A stretch of 64,000 bases of DNA, taken from positions 18,425-82,424 of the forward strand of contig JBGSJV010000082.1 of NCBI GenBank assembly GCA_041741535.1, in the 5' to 3' direction. Position 1 is the first letter of the stretch. Every line of letters begins with the position of its first letter. A program made the translations under genes and the position numbers. This stretch comes from M30B19 sp041741535 (GTDB taxonomy: Bacteria > Planctomycetota > Planctomycetia > Pirellulales > Pirellulaceae). Of the stretch, positions 34,719 through 43,874 are shown one piece after another. The notes beneath the pieces are model-generated. The model was not told the DNA's origin and did no database searches. It saw only the letters and a list, made by a program, of their open reading frames with translations.

Positions 34719-36092
34719 TTAATCCCACCACCATTGACCTTCTTGCAAGTTCGACATTTTCACTTCGTCTCGCAATTGTTCGTTTTTGCCGGAAGCATCA
34801 ACCGAAACTTTGTCGCCTTGAACTTGCTCCAATGGATAGACGACGACTCCACCGCTAACCGGGGTAATCAGTTGATTGTTGCGGAAGACGGCAGTCACGA
34901 CGGATTCAACTTGCTTGACCGTGTTGAGCGTCTTGATCGACAACTTTTCTTCGTTGGCCAATACGTCCAACGCCAAACCACTGAGACCGTAGTAGTCCTT
35001 ACTTTGCATAAAAGCGGCTAGAACGGCCAAGTCCATACAGTTTTTCAATTCGCCAAAGACCGGATCTGCGGCGGCAATTGAATCGTAATTCTTGGTGAAC
35101 GAATTGCAGAACGCAAGGCTGGCGCTATTTGCTTTCTTGCGATTCGCTTCCCGATTTCCGAATTGGTCAACGCTTTCTTCTTCAGTCATCAACTCCACCG
35201 AACCACCAACCAAACTTGCGGCCAAGTCATTTTCGGAAACCAACACGGATTCATAACTTGGAGCAAAGAACCAGCGAACCAATGCGTTCTTCGAGCCCGT
35301 ACGAATTTTATCAACGTAAGAGACCAAGCCTGGCAATCGATTCAAGCCCAAACCATACAACTTCATGCGGTAGTCAGCTTCCACCAAAACGTGACCAAAA
35401 TGGGTGTTGGCTGGAACGCCCATGACTTTCACGGTTTGCATTCCCAATGCCTGGCGAACACCCTCAGCAATCGCTGGGGTTTGCGTGGGGGAAGTCATCG
35501 TCACCGACGAAGCAAACTGTTGCATCCGAGCCAAACCTTCGGCGGTTGGATCGATCGTGCAACCAATTTCATGGACACCGGCGCCATGCTGCGGGTACGC
35601 CCGCAAAGCGGCCAACAAGTCCTGGAGTTGAACGGTTGGACGACCAGTGTGAACACCGCGAATATGGCCATCCGCGTCTTGGAAAAATCCCTCGGCAGGA
35701 CCGGCCAACACAATGTCTCCGGATTCGGGATAACAGAACACATGCGTGACTTGCGTTAGTCCAGCCAAGTACAACATGTCCGCAGGGATTTCTTGTCCGC
35801 TCGCCAAACGGCGGCTGATTTCGGCCTGCAAACGCGAGAGAGAAACCTTGCGAAGTTGGCTCGACGCGGCTAATTCGCGGTTCATCGAGGCCATCGCTTG
35901 CGTCGCGCGCTGGCGATTCAATTGGCCAGTTGGGTCGGTCATCGAACGATTTTGCAGGATTCCAGCCGTGTCGACTTTAATACCGCCGTTCGTCGCGCCA
36001 CCGCCACCTTGTGCAAATGCTGACGACGCCATCCCAGTCATTGCCAGGCCGAGGAAACAAACCAACGCTAATTTCACCAATGACCATTTCAT
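34719..36092 (-). CDS. DUF1598 protein, exported
   Basis: A 457-residue exported protein of DUF1598, a planctomycete family of unknown function. The signal peptide 'LVKLALVCFLGLAMTGMASSAFA' begins at ATG 36092, which has GAGGAG about 10 bp upstream; the frame stays open upstream to 36494 but without coding character. The chain is rich in Ala and Gln early ('TGQLNRQRATQAMASMNREL'), then has 'VQLQDLLAALRAYPQHG' and 'ADYRMKLYGLGLNRLPGL', which I associate with the family. No catalytic motif is known. Confidence 0.8.
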   Translation of the reverse strand: MKWSLVKLALVCFLGLAMTGMASSAFAQGGGGATNGGIKVDTAGILQNRSMTDPTGQLNRQRATQAMASMNRELAASSQLRKVSLSRLQAEISRRLASGQEIPADMLYLAGLTQVTHVFCYPESGDIVLAGPAEGFFQDADGHIRGVHTGRPTVQLQDLLAALRAYPQHGAGVHEIGCTIDPTAEGLARMQQFASSVTMTSPTQTPAIAEGVRQALGMQTVKVMGVPANTHFGHVLVEADYRMKLYGLGLNRLPGLVSYVDKIRTGSKNALVRWFFAPSYESVLVSENDLAASLVGGSVELMTEEESVDQFGNREANRKKANSASLAFCNSFTKNYDSIAAADPVFGELKNCMDLAVLAAFMQSKDYYGLSGLALDVLANEEKLSIKTLNTVKQVESVVTAVFRNNQLITPVSGGVVVYPLEQVQGDKVSVDASGKNEQLRDEVKMSNLQEGQWWWD

Positions 36093-36555
36093 CGTGAACA
36101 AACTCCTCACACTGCGCGGCTCTATTCGCGCTGGTTCTTGTAATTCTGAGTGGAACTCAATTGGGTCTATCTGGATAGGAAAAGTCCCCAGCCAGCTATA
36201 TGTTAGTTGCTCCCTCAAGAAACGACAAGAATTTAGGCAAAATAGATATGGAATACCGGTCAGCTGGAGTTTGCGGACCCGAAAAAGCCGTCGTAATCCA
36301 TACAAACGGATATCCAAATCCCACCGGGTGAGTCCGTTCCCAAATGGCCGAAACGCTCGTTTGATCCGGGCTCGAGTTGGAATTGACGCGACCCTCCGAT
36401 CTTTGGAGGGAAATTGGGAAGAAGTATTAACCACCATGCCGGTCGACGAAGAGGTTGTGGGCACATTCCAGTTGCCGCGACCATCAAATAGCATTCGTTT
36501 TTGAGGATCGGCTGGCGGAACACGAAGTGTGCCTGCTACTTATTGAACGGGATTG
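36093..36555. other. Upstream region of the DUF1598 gene
   Basis: About 460 bp that must carry the DUF1598 promoter. A frame in line with DUF1598 is open on the minus strand to 36494, but lacks family content. No repeat or RNA gene is seen. Confidence 0.45.
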
Positions 36556-36807
36556 GTGTGCGTGCGGCGACAAAATCAGAAAGCGAGTCGTTCAAAAGAA
36601 GCTACGCACGTGGGTACGCCATCCACGATTCTTACCTTCCGGGAGCTGGTCGGCCAACGGCAAGTCGCTTACGACCACCTGATTCAGGGTCGGGTGATTC
36701 GTTTAGAACCGATCCCAAAGGAACCCGATTCTTTGCCGGCGAAGTCAATGTTTTCGTGTTTTCATTGCGTCGTCGGAGATGGTCCGCCCCTTTGGGGATC
36801 GGACTAG
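36556..36807 (+). CDS. Possible small hypothetical protein
   Basis: An 83-residue open frame from a GTG at 36556, ending 3 bp before the convergent HDOD gene. Codon choice over 36640-36800 resembles real genes of this window, and the text 'TFRELVGQRQVAYDHLIQG' looks protein-like. The end has a lone 'CFHC'. There is no good ribosome site and no known family, so this is weak. Confidence 0.25.
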   Translation: MCVRRQNQKASRSKEATHVGTPSTILTFRELVGQRQVAYDHLIQGRVIRLEPIPKEPDSLPAKSMFSCFHCVVGDGPPLWGSD

Positions 36808-36809
36808 GC

Positions 36810-37688
36810 TTAGACTTTCGACTGGGCCCACTGCATGAGAGAGCGACAATTGGAACTTAGGTTGATTGATGGTGCCAATTGCAGGAAATCATGATCCGTT
36901 CGATAGTACAATTCTTGTGCCTGGGTCTTCGGGAGCAACATTCGAACACATTTCTCGAGCCGAGCTTGTTCGGTCCAAAACGGCGCGGCTTCCGTTGGCA
37001 AGAGAGCGGCCACTGTGACGATTCGTTCGGCGTTGGTTTCTTCAAAGGAACTCGTCGGCACCAGATGTTGCCGTATCATGCTGACCAATTCGGGTGGAAA
37101 ATTCCATCGCTCGCATAACATTGCACCAATTTCAGCGTGGTTCCAACCAAAGTTATCTTCTTCCAATTCGTGCAAACGTTTCCGTTCGACTCGCGCCGTC
37201 TTCAGAAGCTTTTCATAATCCTTTGGTCGCTGATGTATTAAAAGCGGAATGGCTAAATCTTGCATCAAAGCTCCGGCAAATACTTCCTCGGGAGCTTCAT
37301 GTTGACACTTCTCAGCAAAGTTTCGCGCGAAGATCGCGCGGCGAAGCGAGTCTTGCCATAGCAGACTAAGGGAAAACTCATCGGACGGTGGTGGCTGAAT
37401 GACGTTTTGCAACGCTTTCCACAAGACAAAATTCTTGATCGTCTTGTATCCAACCAAATTAACAGCCAACTGGACACTCGAGATCTTTTGCTGAAAACCA
37501 AAGTAGGCCGAGTTGACGTATTGCAAGACTTGAGCCGTCAGACCTGGGTCCATCAGAATTGGAGCCGCAAACTCGTTTGGTCCGACGTCCTCTTGCTGAG
37601 AAATTTCCAACAAACGTACAGCAGTTTGCGGCATGGCACTGACGGTACTATGCTCAAGAATTTCATCAATGCACGAGTGGGAAGGCAT
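36810..37688 (-). CDS. HDOD-domain protein
   Basis: A 292-residue HDOD signalling protein. The domain covers about residues 10-205: 'AMPQTAVRLLEISQQEDVG', 'PILMDPGLTAQVLQYVNSAYFG', 'SSVQLAVNLVGYKTIKNFVL', and 'EDNFGWNHAEIGAMLCERW' near the end. HDOD proteins are degenerate HD-domain relatives that act as scaffolds in bacterial signalling and do not hydrolyse nucleotides. The ATG at 37688 has GGTGAG upstream; 38 further residues from 37802 would be out of character. No partner signalling gene adjoins except the BLUF-like gene 0.7 kb away. Confidence 0.85.
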   Translation of the reverse strand: MPSHSCIDEILEHSTVSAMPQTAVRLLEISQQEDVGPNEFAAPILMDPGLTAQVLQYVNSAYFGFQQKISSVQLAVNLVGYKTIKNFVLWKALQNVIQPPPSDEFSLSLLWQDSLRRAIFARNFAEKCQHEAPEEVFAGALMQDLAIPLLIHQRPKDYEKLLKTARVERKRLHELEEDNFGWNHAEIGAMLCERWNFPPELVSMIRQHLVPTSSFEETNAERIVTVAALLPTEAAPFWTEQARLEKCVRMLLPKTQAQELYYRTDHDFLQLAPSINLSSNCRSLMQWAQSKV

Positions 37689-38046
37689 GGGGATCTCACC
37701 AAGTTGTACGCATGGACAGGATTTTGATCTTGGAGCACCTACGGGTTTTGTCTCACACCCATCTTCGCGCTCGAACAACGGATGGTGTCGATGTGATCTC
37801 ATGGCGGATCACGTGTGAACATAGGCTGCCAATGAGTTAATGCTCGGAAAATACTCCTACTGACTGGCTGTTGCACCGCTTCGTGGCCGTCTATTTTCCG
37901 GTTGTAACGAAAAACGGGCTTGAAGGTCCCCAAATAGCCAATTCATGTTGATCTTTAACATCAATTCAGAATTTGCATTCGGTCAGGAATTCAAATTGGG
38001 TTTCACGGGCAAACATACTCACTGCGACTAGTTCTGGAGAGATTTC
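37689..38046. other. Intergenic region
   Basis: About 360 bp between the divergent HDOD and small membrane-protein genes. It should hold both promoters. No repeat, RNA gene or convincing small gene is seen. Confidence 0.45.
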
Positions 38047-38496
38047 TTGAGGCAAGCAGTTTCTAACTCCGAGCCTGCGTACCCTGCGACGGCACGATCG
38101 ATGCTCTTTGTCGCGTGGGGAATCCCATTTGCCTTTTGGGTGCTGCTGGGATTGGGTTTTCTATCATGGACAATGCAGGCCGACGAGCCAGCTGGGAATG
38201 AACTCCGGAGTCGTTCCACCGAGCCAGCGATTTTGTCACCTCATGATTGTGGCGACTTCCTCGCCCCATCCAGCGCGGCAGCTACGATGGACAACGATGA
38301 AACAAATTCCGTGAACGACGTCTCGATCGCCTCGGTAGAATCGGATTGGCGAAGAACTCGACTCGGTTGGATTCGCTTGTCGCATGCGACGTCCATCGAG
38401 CCTCAACCGCAAAACCTAGTTCAGCGAATTTCGCCACTGTTTTGGGCGGTGTGGCTGTGGCTTGTATCGACTTGGATATTGGTCTGGTCGTCGTGA
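38047..38496 (+). CDS. Hypothetical protein with two membrane helices
   Basis: A 149-residue protein starting at TTG 38047, with GGAGAG 5 bp upstream. One helix near the N-terminus ('VAWGIPFAFWVLLGLGFLSW') and one at the very end ('LFWAVWLWLVSTWILVW') flank a polar loop of about 80 residues. No family recognised. Its last 76 bp overlap the tail of the convergent BLUF-like gene, which makes one of the two 3' ends suspicious. Confidence 0.5.
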   Translation: MRQAVSNSEPAYPATARSMLFVAWGIPFAFWVLLGLGFLSWTMQADEPAGNELRSRSTEPAILSPHDCGDFLAPSSAAATMDNDETNSVNDVSIASVESDWRRTRLGWIRLSHATSIEPQPQNLVQRISPLFWAVWLWLVSTWILVWSS

Positions 38497-39008
38497 TCCA
38501 CGGCTTCGGCCGCTCCCCACATGGCCCCAAAGAACGGGTTACAAATCGGCACCGAAGAATTTTCTTTGCGGTGACAATTGAAGGCCCTCAGCCATTTCCC
38601 GGCACAAAAGTCCTGGAACAATCGTTGCAAGATTGGTGAACGAAACGAAACGTGAGCGCAAGTTTCCTCGGAAATTTCAAGGAAATCCAGCGAGTGTCCG
38701 GGAAACTCGCGTTCTCTCGGCGAGCTTCTGTGTAGCACCAAAATCCGAGAATGACGTGGATCTTGAAGAATCGCTTGAAACAGTTCGTCGACCGCCTCGT
38801 GCGGCCCTTCCAGGACGTGTAAGAATGATCCGGAGTGATAAAGCAGAATCCCCGTAATCGACTTCGCTTCGTTTTGTTGCCTCGAACGATTAACAAGTTC
38901 GGCCAAATCATCGGCAGAAAACGGAATCGTGGCCCCGCTGACATAGGTCACTTGCAATAGTTGCCCGTGTTGCGTCGGCTCCGTCAAGTTTTTGGGGATC
39001 TGGGACAT
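38421..39008 (-). CDS. BLUF-like protein lacking the photochemical Gln
   Basis: A 195-residue protein whose first 130 residues match the BLUF flavin photoreceptor fold. Tyr22 ('LQVTYVSGA') and Asn46 ('SRQQNEAKSITGILLYHSG') are in their proper places. The essential Gln of 'FxQVLEG' is His64 here ('FLHVLEG'), and the usual 'WSM' region reads 'HSL' ('FPGHSLDF'), so two photocycle positions are lost. The C-terminal 65 residues are polar, Cys/His-containing and unassigned. FAD binding may survive, but normal blue-light switching is unlikely. A repaired role as a redox or protein-interaction module is possible. Confidence 0.8.
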   Translation of the reverse strand: MSQIPKNLTEPTQHGQLLQVTYVSGATIPFSADDLAELVNRSRQQNEAKSITGILLYHSGSFLHVLEGPHEAVDELFQAILQDPRHSRILVLHRSSPREREFPGHSLDFLEISEETCAHVSFRSPILQRLFQDFCAGKWLRAFNCHRKENSSVPICNPFFGAMWGAAEAVDHDDQTNIQVDTSHSHTAQNSGEIR

Positions 39009-39505
39009 GATTTTGCACCTCCAATATTCAACCGTACCGTCTGAACAAGACTCCCTAAGCCAAAACCCGGCCCAAAACTCCTTAAAAAACGGAGTCCTAG
39101 GGCGGGCTGCGGAGTTTGCGGATTATCCGGGTCTCTTCCTTTGTCCCTCCGGGTTCTGGCGAATGTAAATCCGTTCCCCAGAAAGTGATTCCCTGCCGGG
39201 CCGCTCTTCGTTTTGGCGAACGTCGGTACGCGCGCCAGAAGGTGGCTTCCCCGTAAAACTAGGCGAAATAGCCAAGGTACTTGGCAAGCTTGGCAAGAGC
39301 CGTACCCACTCGCGAATGCGACAGGCCACCTTGCAAAACGACTGAAATATTGAACTCGTCCAGATTTTACTTCTTCGCTATGCTTCGCGCTGTTGAGCTT
39401 GAAATCGAACGGAATCCTTGTTGCTCATTGCGCCAAGTTTCGTTTCGACTTTCGATGAATTGGCCACGATATTCCGCCAGTAAACTCCGCAGGGAGACGA
39501 TCCGA
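39009..39505. other. Intergenic region between divergent genes
   Basis: About 500 bp between the BLUF-like gene and the giant haem protein. The haem-protein frame is open from 39281, but the text there lacks signal-peptide or domain character. It holds an A/C-rich stretch near 39060-39090 ('aaaactccttaaaaaacgg'). No gene is assigned. Confidence 0.5.
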
Positions 39506-42500
39506 ATGAACACCAATCAAACACTTCGCTGCAGCAGCGAGATTTTCCACGGTATTGGGCGATGTTTCGTCGGGAGCATCGTGTGGTTAGGTTTGAGTCC
39601 CGTCGTGGCGCAAGAATCCACTCGTGTCCCAGTTGTACCGCGATCCGCGATTGCTCCGCCGGTCGCGAAGCAGGCGACGTCGTCCAACGTAGTCGCCGTC
39701 ACAGAAATCCCGACCCGGGAAAAAGGACCTGCCAAAATTTGGATGCGTGATGCGCAAGGGGAATGGACGCCAACCGTCCTCATTCGCAAAGTGATTCGCA
39801 TCGACGGCCCAGTATCCGGGACCGTCCAAGTTTATGCAAACAGCGCTTACGAGATCTTTTGCAACGGTCGACATTTGGCATCCGCGGATGAGACGGCCGA
39901 CGGCAAGTTTTTGGATCTGACCCAAGCCTTGCGGAATGGCGATAACGTCATCGCCATTCAAGCTCGGCGAACGGACTTGGAAAATCCGGGGATTGCCGTT
40001 CGAGTTCGCTATCATACAGCCCTGACACGTCAGACCATCGAAACGGATTCGACTTGGTTGGTCGCCCAAAAAGCGCTGCCAATCTGGCGTTCCCATTTTT
40101 ACAATGATCGTACTTGGCAAGAGGCGGTCATCGTCCCGCAACGTGCAAACGGTCAGGAGCAACCAGTCCCCTTTTCATTGGCCGGCGCCGACTCGGCAAG
40201 CGTCTCAGAGTCAATGGCAGGAGCAGCAGCGACCGATACGGTTCTCAGCTCAGCTCCAAGTCAGGCACAACAGCCGACTATCGACAATCCTTCGATGCCA
40301 ACCAAACTCGCAGAAACTCCAACAACACTCCTTCCAACGGTGTCGCCTCCGCTTGAGTCGTCTCTTCCTCGGGTTCCAATCACGTCACCGCAAGCCTCGC
40401 GACTCGCAACCGACGTGCCTTCACGTACGGCGACCGAGCAACCACCCACAAGTTCATTACAGAATGTCCAGTTAGCTAATGGTGACGAAAGCTCCGCGAC
40501 AACGGGCGAGGCCATTGCCCCGGTTCATTTTGCCGACAATTCTGATTCGGGCTCCGCGAGTGGTGCCGCGGCCGTCGTTCCAAGTGAAACCCAGGAGCCC
40601 GCGTCGATTCGAAATGGCGATGAGATCGAACTTCGAGTCCCGGAACAGTTTTCCGTCGAGGCAGTTGCGTCATCGCAAATTGGCTCGCTGATCAAAATCG
40701 AGTTTGACGAATTTGGGCGAATCTTGGCTTCTCGCGAGGCTGGGGGATTGATTCGGATTGATCTTTCGTTGCCGATCAAGGACCCGAATCGGGTTACTGT
40801 CGTCTGCGATCAAGTTCAAGGGATTCAGGGAATTCTGCCGCTGAATGGAACTGTCTATGTCACGGGGAATGGTCCAGGTGGTCTGGGTGTTTATCTGTTG
40901 AGAGACGACAACAGCGATGGCACCTTCGAAAACGTTTCGCAATTGTGTGCGATTACCGGGACACCAGGCGAACATGGTCCTCATGCTCTGCAGCTGGGTA
41001 CCGATCGGATGATCTATGTTTTGTTAGGCAATCACACTCAGTTGGAAGGGCCACTTTCGGAGACATCGCCTGGGCGTCGATTCTTTGAAGGCGATTTGCT
41101 GCCGCGATACGAAGATCCTTCTGGGCATGCGGCCGGTGTAAAGTCCCCCGGCGGTACGTTGGTTCGGATAAGCTTGGACGGAAAACGAAGGGAGATTGTC
41201 GCCAGTGGCCTTCGTAATGCGTATTCGTTTGCGTTCAATCAGCAAGGCGACATTCTGTTGCATGATAGCGATATGGAGTCCGACGAAGGAACGTCCTGGT
41301 ATCGGCCCACCCAGGTCTTCCACGCCTTTGCCGGCGCCGATTTTGGTTGGCGAAGCGGCTGGGCGAAGTTCCCAGCCTATTACCCCGACGTTGTCGCTCC
41401 GTTGGCCAAGACCGGTCGAGGTTCGCCGAGCGGAGCCGTGGTTTACGATCACGTCTTATTTCCGCGGCAATATCATAACGCCTTCTTCACTGCCGACTGG
41501 GCCGCCGGTCGAATCATGGCGATCCGAACGGTGCCTAACGGTGGAGGTTACACAACCGAAATGGAGACCTTCATGGAAGGTCGGCCGTTAAACGCCACCG
41601 ACATCGCGATTGGACCTCAAGACGGGGCTTTGTACATTGCCTTGGGCGGACGCCAAAGCACTGGGGGGATCTATCGCGTTCGTTGGACGGGAGACGTTCC
41701 CTCTGCGCTTACGACATACGCGAACCCGTGGGAAGAAATCATTCGAGCCCCCATGTTCCATTCAGCCGCGACACGTCAACGAATCGCGATGTTGAAACAA
41801 CAGTTAAATGGCTGGGATGAAACTCTGCGGTCCGTGGTCAATAACCAGAAAAACGTCGATGCTTACCGGACCCGCGCCTTGGACGTCATGCAGTGGTTTG
41901 GACCCGCACCAACGGTCGCATGGTTAAGTGAATTGGCCGAGTCAGACTCCTCAGCCGTCCGTTGCAAAGTCGCTTCGATTCTTGGATCGATCAACGACGC
42001 TCAAGCGCAGACGACTCTACTGAAGCTGCTCTCTGATTCCGATGTGATGGTACAACGGTACGCTGGTGAAGCTTTGCTGGGTTCTTCGCTTCCGATTGAT
42101 CCCGAACAAATCCGACCAGCTTTGGTCTCGACCGATCCGACCGTCGCGACGATCGCTCGTCGCTTGTTGGAGAATCAGGATTCGAACTTGTGGGAAACGT
42201 GGATCGCGGACACGTCGGATGACGCCTTGTTTGTTCAAGCATCGTTGGCCGGATTGTCGACCAAACCCACATTGAAACTTGCCTACGACTGCTTGGTTGG
42301 AATTGATCAACGTTTGGAAGAATCCAAATCTACAGAGTCACTATTGCCTTTGTTGCGAGTGACGCAGTTAGCGTTGAGTCGCGGCAATGTCGACCCCGCT
42401 CAAATTCCCGCTTTTGTCAACAAAATCGCCAGCTTGTTCCCAGCGGAAGACTCGCGAGTCAACCGAGAACTTACCTATATCTTGTCGTATCTCAAAGTCG

Positions 42501-43870
42501 CCGATATTCAGAGTCGGTACGTCGAGTACTTGCACAACGAGGAAATTCCTGCGATCGACCGTTGGCATTTGGCCATGCACATTCAAACCATGGGCGATCG
42601 ACTATCCGTTGAAACACGAATGATTCTGCTCGAGTACTTGGAACAAGCCAAGTCGTGGCCTGGCGGCGGGAGCTATCAGCATTACGTGATGCAGGCGTGC
42701 CGCGATATTGCCAAGACCCTCCCAACGGATCAAGCGATTACCTTGTTAGACCGTGGAGCAGAACTCCCCAACGGTTGCTTGATGAACCTATCGAACTTAC
42801 CGAAGCCGTTAACCGCCGAGGTCTTGCAAAAGATCATCGTTTTGGAACAAAACTTGGCGGAGCGTCAAGATCCTTCCAGCAAAGACCTTAAACTGGGGCT
42901 GACGGCAATCTTGGGCGAAGCCCTAGCCGATGCCAATTGCACGGTTCGAGTTCAAGTGGCCGAACATTTGGTCGAGATCTGGAACCAAGATCCAAATCGG
43001 CGCCAATTCGTTGCGATGGCTATGGCTCAGGCTCCTACGATCAACTCGGGTAACAACGACGATGAGACAAAGCCAAATGTGGATATTTTTTGGCCACACT
43101 TCCTGAATAGCTTGCCGCATCTGACCAGCTATGCAGCGGACGAGGTTTTGCAGTGCTTCCTACGAATGGAGAAGACCTCCAAAAACCCCGAGCACTTGCG
43201 ACAAGTCATTTTGCTTGGCCTTCGTCACCCGGCGATTGCGAGTCGAGGAATCGAGGTACTGGAGAAGTGGACGCAACTGCCGGACGGCAATCGACCCGGC
43301 AAGTCGCTCGCGGCTTGGCAATCTTGGTACGCCGCTAACTTTCCCAATGGACTTCCTGCTCAACTCCCGGGACAAAATGAATCCAGTCGCTGGAGTCTCG
43401 ATGAGATTCAAAAGCAACTGAACCTGTTGACGGGCGATACTCGCCGCGGACAACTGGTGTATCAGCAAGCCAATTGCGCCAACTGTCACGTGTATCACGG
43501 ACAAGGACAAGCCGGAATTGGACCCGACCTCAACGGCTTGGCCCAACGTTTCTCACAACGTGAAATTGTGGAATCGGTAATCCATCCTTCGATGGTTATC
43601 TCGGATCGATATCGCTCCGAGATGATCGAACTGGAAGATGGTCGTGTGTTGACAGGGATCGTGACCCAACTTGCGGGCGGAAAAATTTCCGCAGTGGACT
43701 CGCAAGCCAACCGCACGGAGTTATCCAAGATCGATATCGTCGAGATCCGCAAGTCGCCGGTTTCGATCATGCCCAGTGGTTTGTTGGACAACTTGGACGC
43801 TCAACAAGTGGTGGACTTGATGACCTACCTATTTGAAGAGAAACGCGAACGAACCGCGGCCAACCAATAA
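39506..43870 (+). CDS. PVC-type membrane-bound dehydrogenase with C-terminal haem domain
   Basis: A 1,454-residue exported protein. Order: signal sequence; a sugar-binding-like module (about 75-210; 'VYANSAYEIFCNGRHLASAD'); a Ser/Thr/Pro/Gln-rich linker (about 220-370); a glucose/sorbosone-dehydrogenase-like propeller ('VPEQFSVEAVASSQIG', 'GEHGPHALQLGTDRMIYVL', 'GLRNAYSFAFNQQGDILLHD'); HEAT-like repeats ('VRCKVASILGSINDAQAQT'); and a c-type haem domain with CANCH ('NCANCHVYHGQGQAGIGPDL') ending in the family tail 'SIMPSGLLDNLDAQQVVDLM'. ATG 39506 has GGGAG at 9 bp. It probably oxidises a sugar-type substrate and passes electrons to haem in the periplasm. It converges on the octahaem gene with 4 bp between them. 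Confidence 0.88.
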   Translation: MNTNQTLRCSSEIFHGIGRCFVGSIVWLGLSPVVAQESTRVPVVPRSAIAPPVAKQATSSNVVAVTEIPTREKGPAKIWMRDAQGEWTPTVLIRKVIRIDGPVSGTVQVYANSAYEIFCNGRHLASADETADGKFLDLTQALRNGDNVIAIQARRTDLENPGIAVRVRYHTALTRQTIETDSTWLVAQKALPIWRSHFYNDRTWQEAVIVPQRANGQEQPVPFSLAGADSASVSESMAGAAATDTVLSSAPSQAQQPTIDNPSMPTKLAETPTTLLPTVSPPLESSLPRVPITSPQASRLATDVPSRTATEQPPTSSLQNVQLANGDESSATTGEAIAPVHFADNSDSGSASGAAAVVPSETQEPASIRNGDEIELRVPEQFSVEAVASSQIGSLIKIEFDEFGRILASREAGGLIRIDLSLPIKDPNRVTVVCDQVQGIQGILPLNGTVYVTGNGPGGLGVYLLRDDNSDGTFENVSQLCAITGTPGEHGPHALQLGTDRMIYVLLGNHTQLEGPLSETSPGRRFFEGDLLPRYEDPSGHAAGVKSPGGTLVRISLDGKRREIVASGLRNAYSFAFNQQGDILLHDSDMESDEGTSWYRPTQVFHAFAGADFGWRSGWAKFPAYYPDVVAPLAKTGRGSPSGAVVYDHVLFPRQYHNAFFTADWAAGRIMAIRTVPNGGGYTTEMETFMEGRPLNATDIAIGPQDGALYIALGGRQSTGGIYRVRWTGDVPSALTTYANPWEEIIRAPMFHSAATRQRIAMLKQQLNGWDETLRSVVNNQKNVDAYRTRALDVMQWFGPAPTVAWLSELAESDSSAVRCKVASILGSINDAQAQTTLLKLLSDSDVMVQRYAGEALLGSSLPIDPEQIRPALVSTDPTVATIARRLLENQDSNLWETWIADTSDDALFVQASLAGLSTKPTLKLAYDCLVGIDQRLEESKSTESLLPLLRVTQLALSRGNVDPAQIPAFVNKIASLFPAEDSRVNRELTYILSYLKVADIQSRYVEYLHNEEIPAIDRWHLAMHIQTMGDRLSVETRMILLEYLEQAKSWPGGGSYQHYVMQACRDIAKTLPTDQAITLLDRGAELPNGCLMNLSNLPKPLTAEVLQKIIVLEQNLAERQDPSSKDLKLGLTAILGEALADANCTVRVQVAEHLVEIWNQDPNRRQFVAMAMAQAPTINSGNNDDETKPNVDIFWPHFLNSLPHLTSYAADEVLQCFLRMEKTSKNPEHLRQVILLGLRHPAIASRGIEVLEKWTQLPDGNRPGKSLAAWQSWYAANFPNGLPAQLPGQNESSRWSLDEIQKQLNLLTGDTRRGQLVYQQANCANCHVYHGQGQAGIGPDLNGLAQRFSQREIVESVIHPSMVISDRYRSEMIELEDGRVLTGIVTQLAGGKISAVDSQANRTELSKIDIVEIRKSPVSIMPSGLLDNLDAQQVVDLMTYLFEEKRERTAANQ

Positions 43871-43874
43871 TCAG

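Noticed and set aside
36093..36494. N-terminal extension of the DUF1598 gene
   Set aside because: A signal peptide with a good ribosome site starts at 36092, and the upstream frame is Arg-rich and unlike a protein leader.
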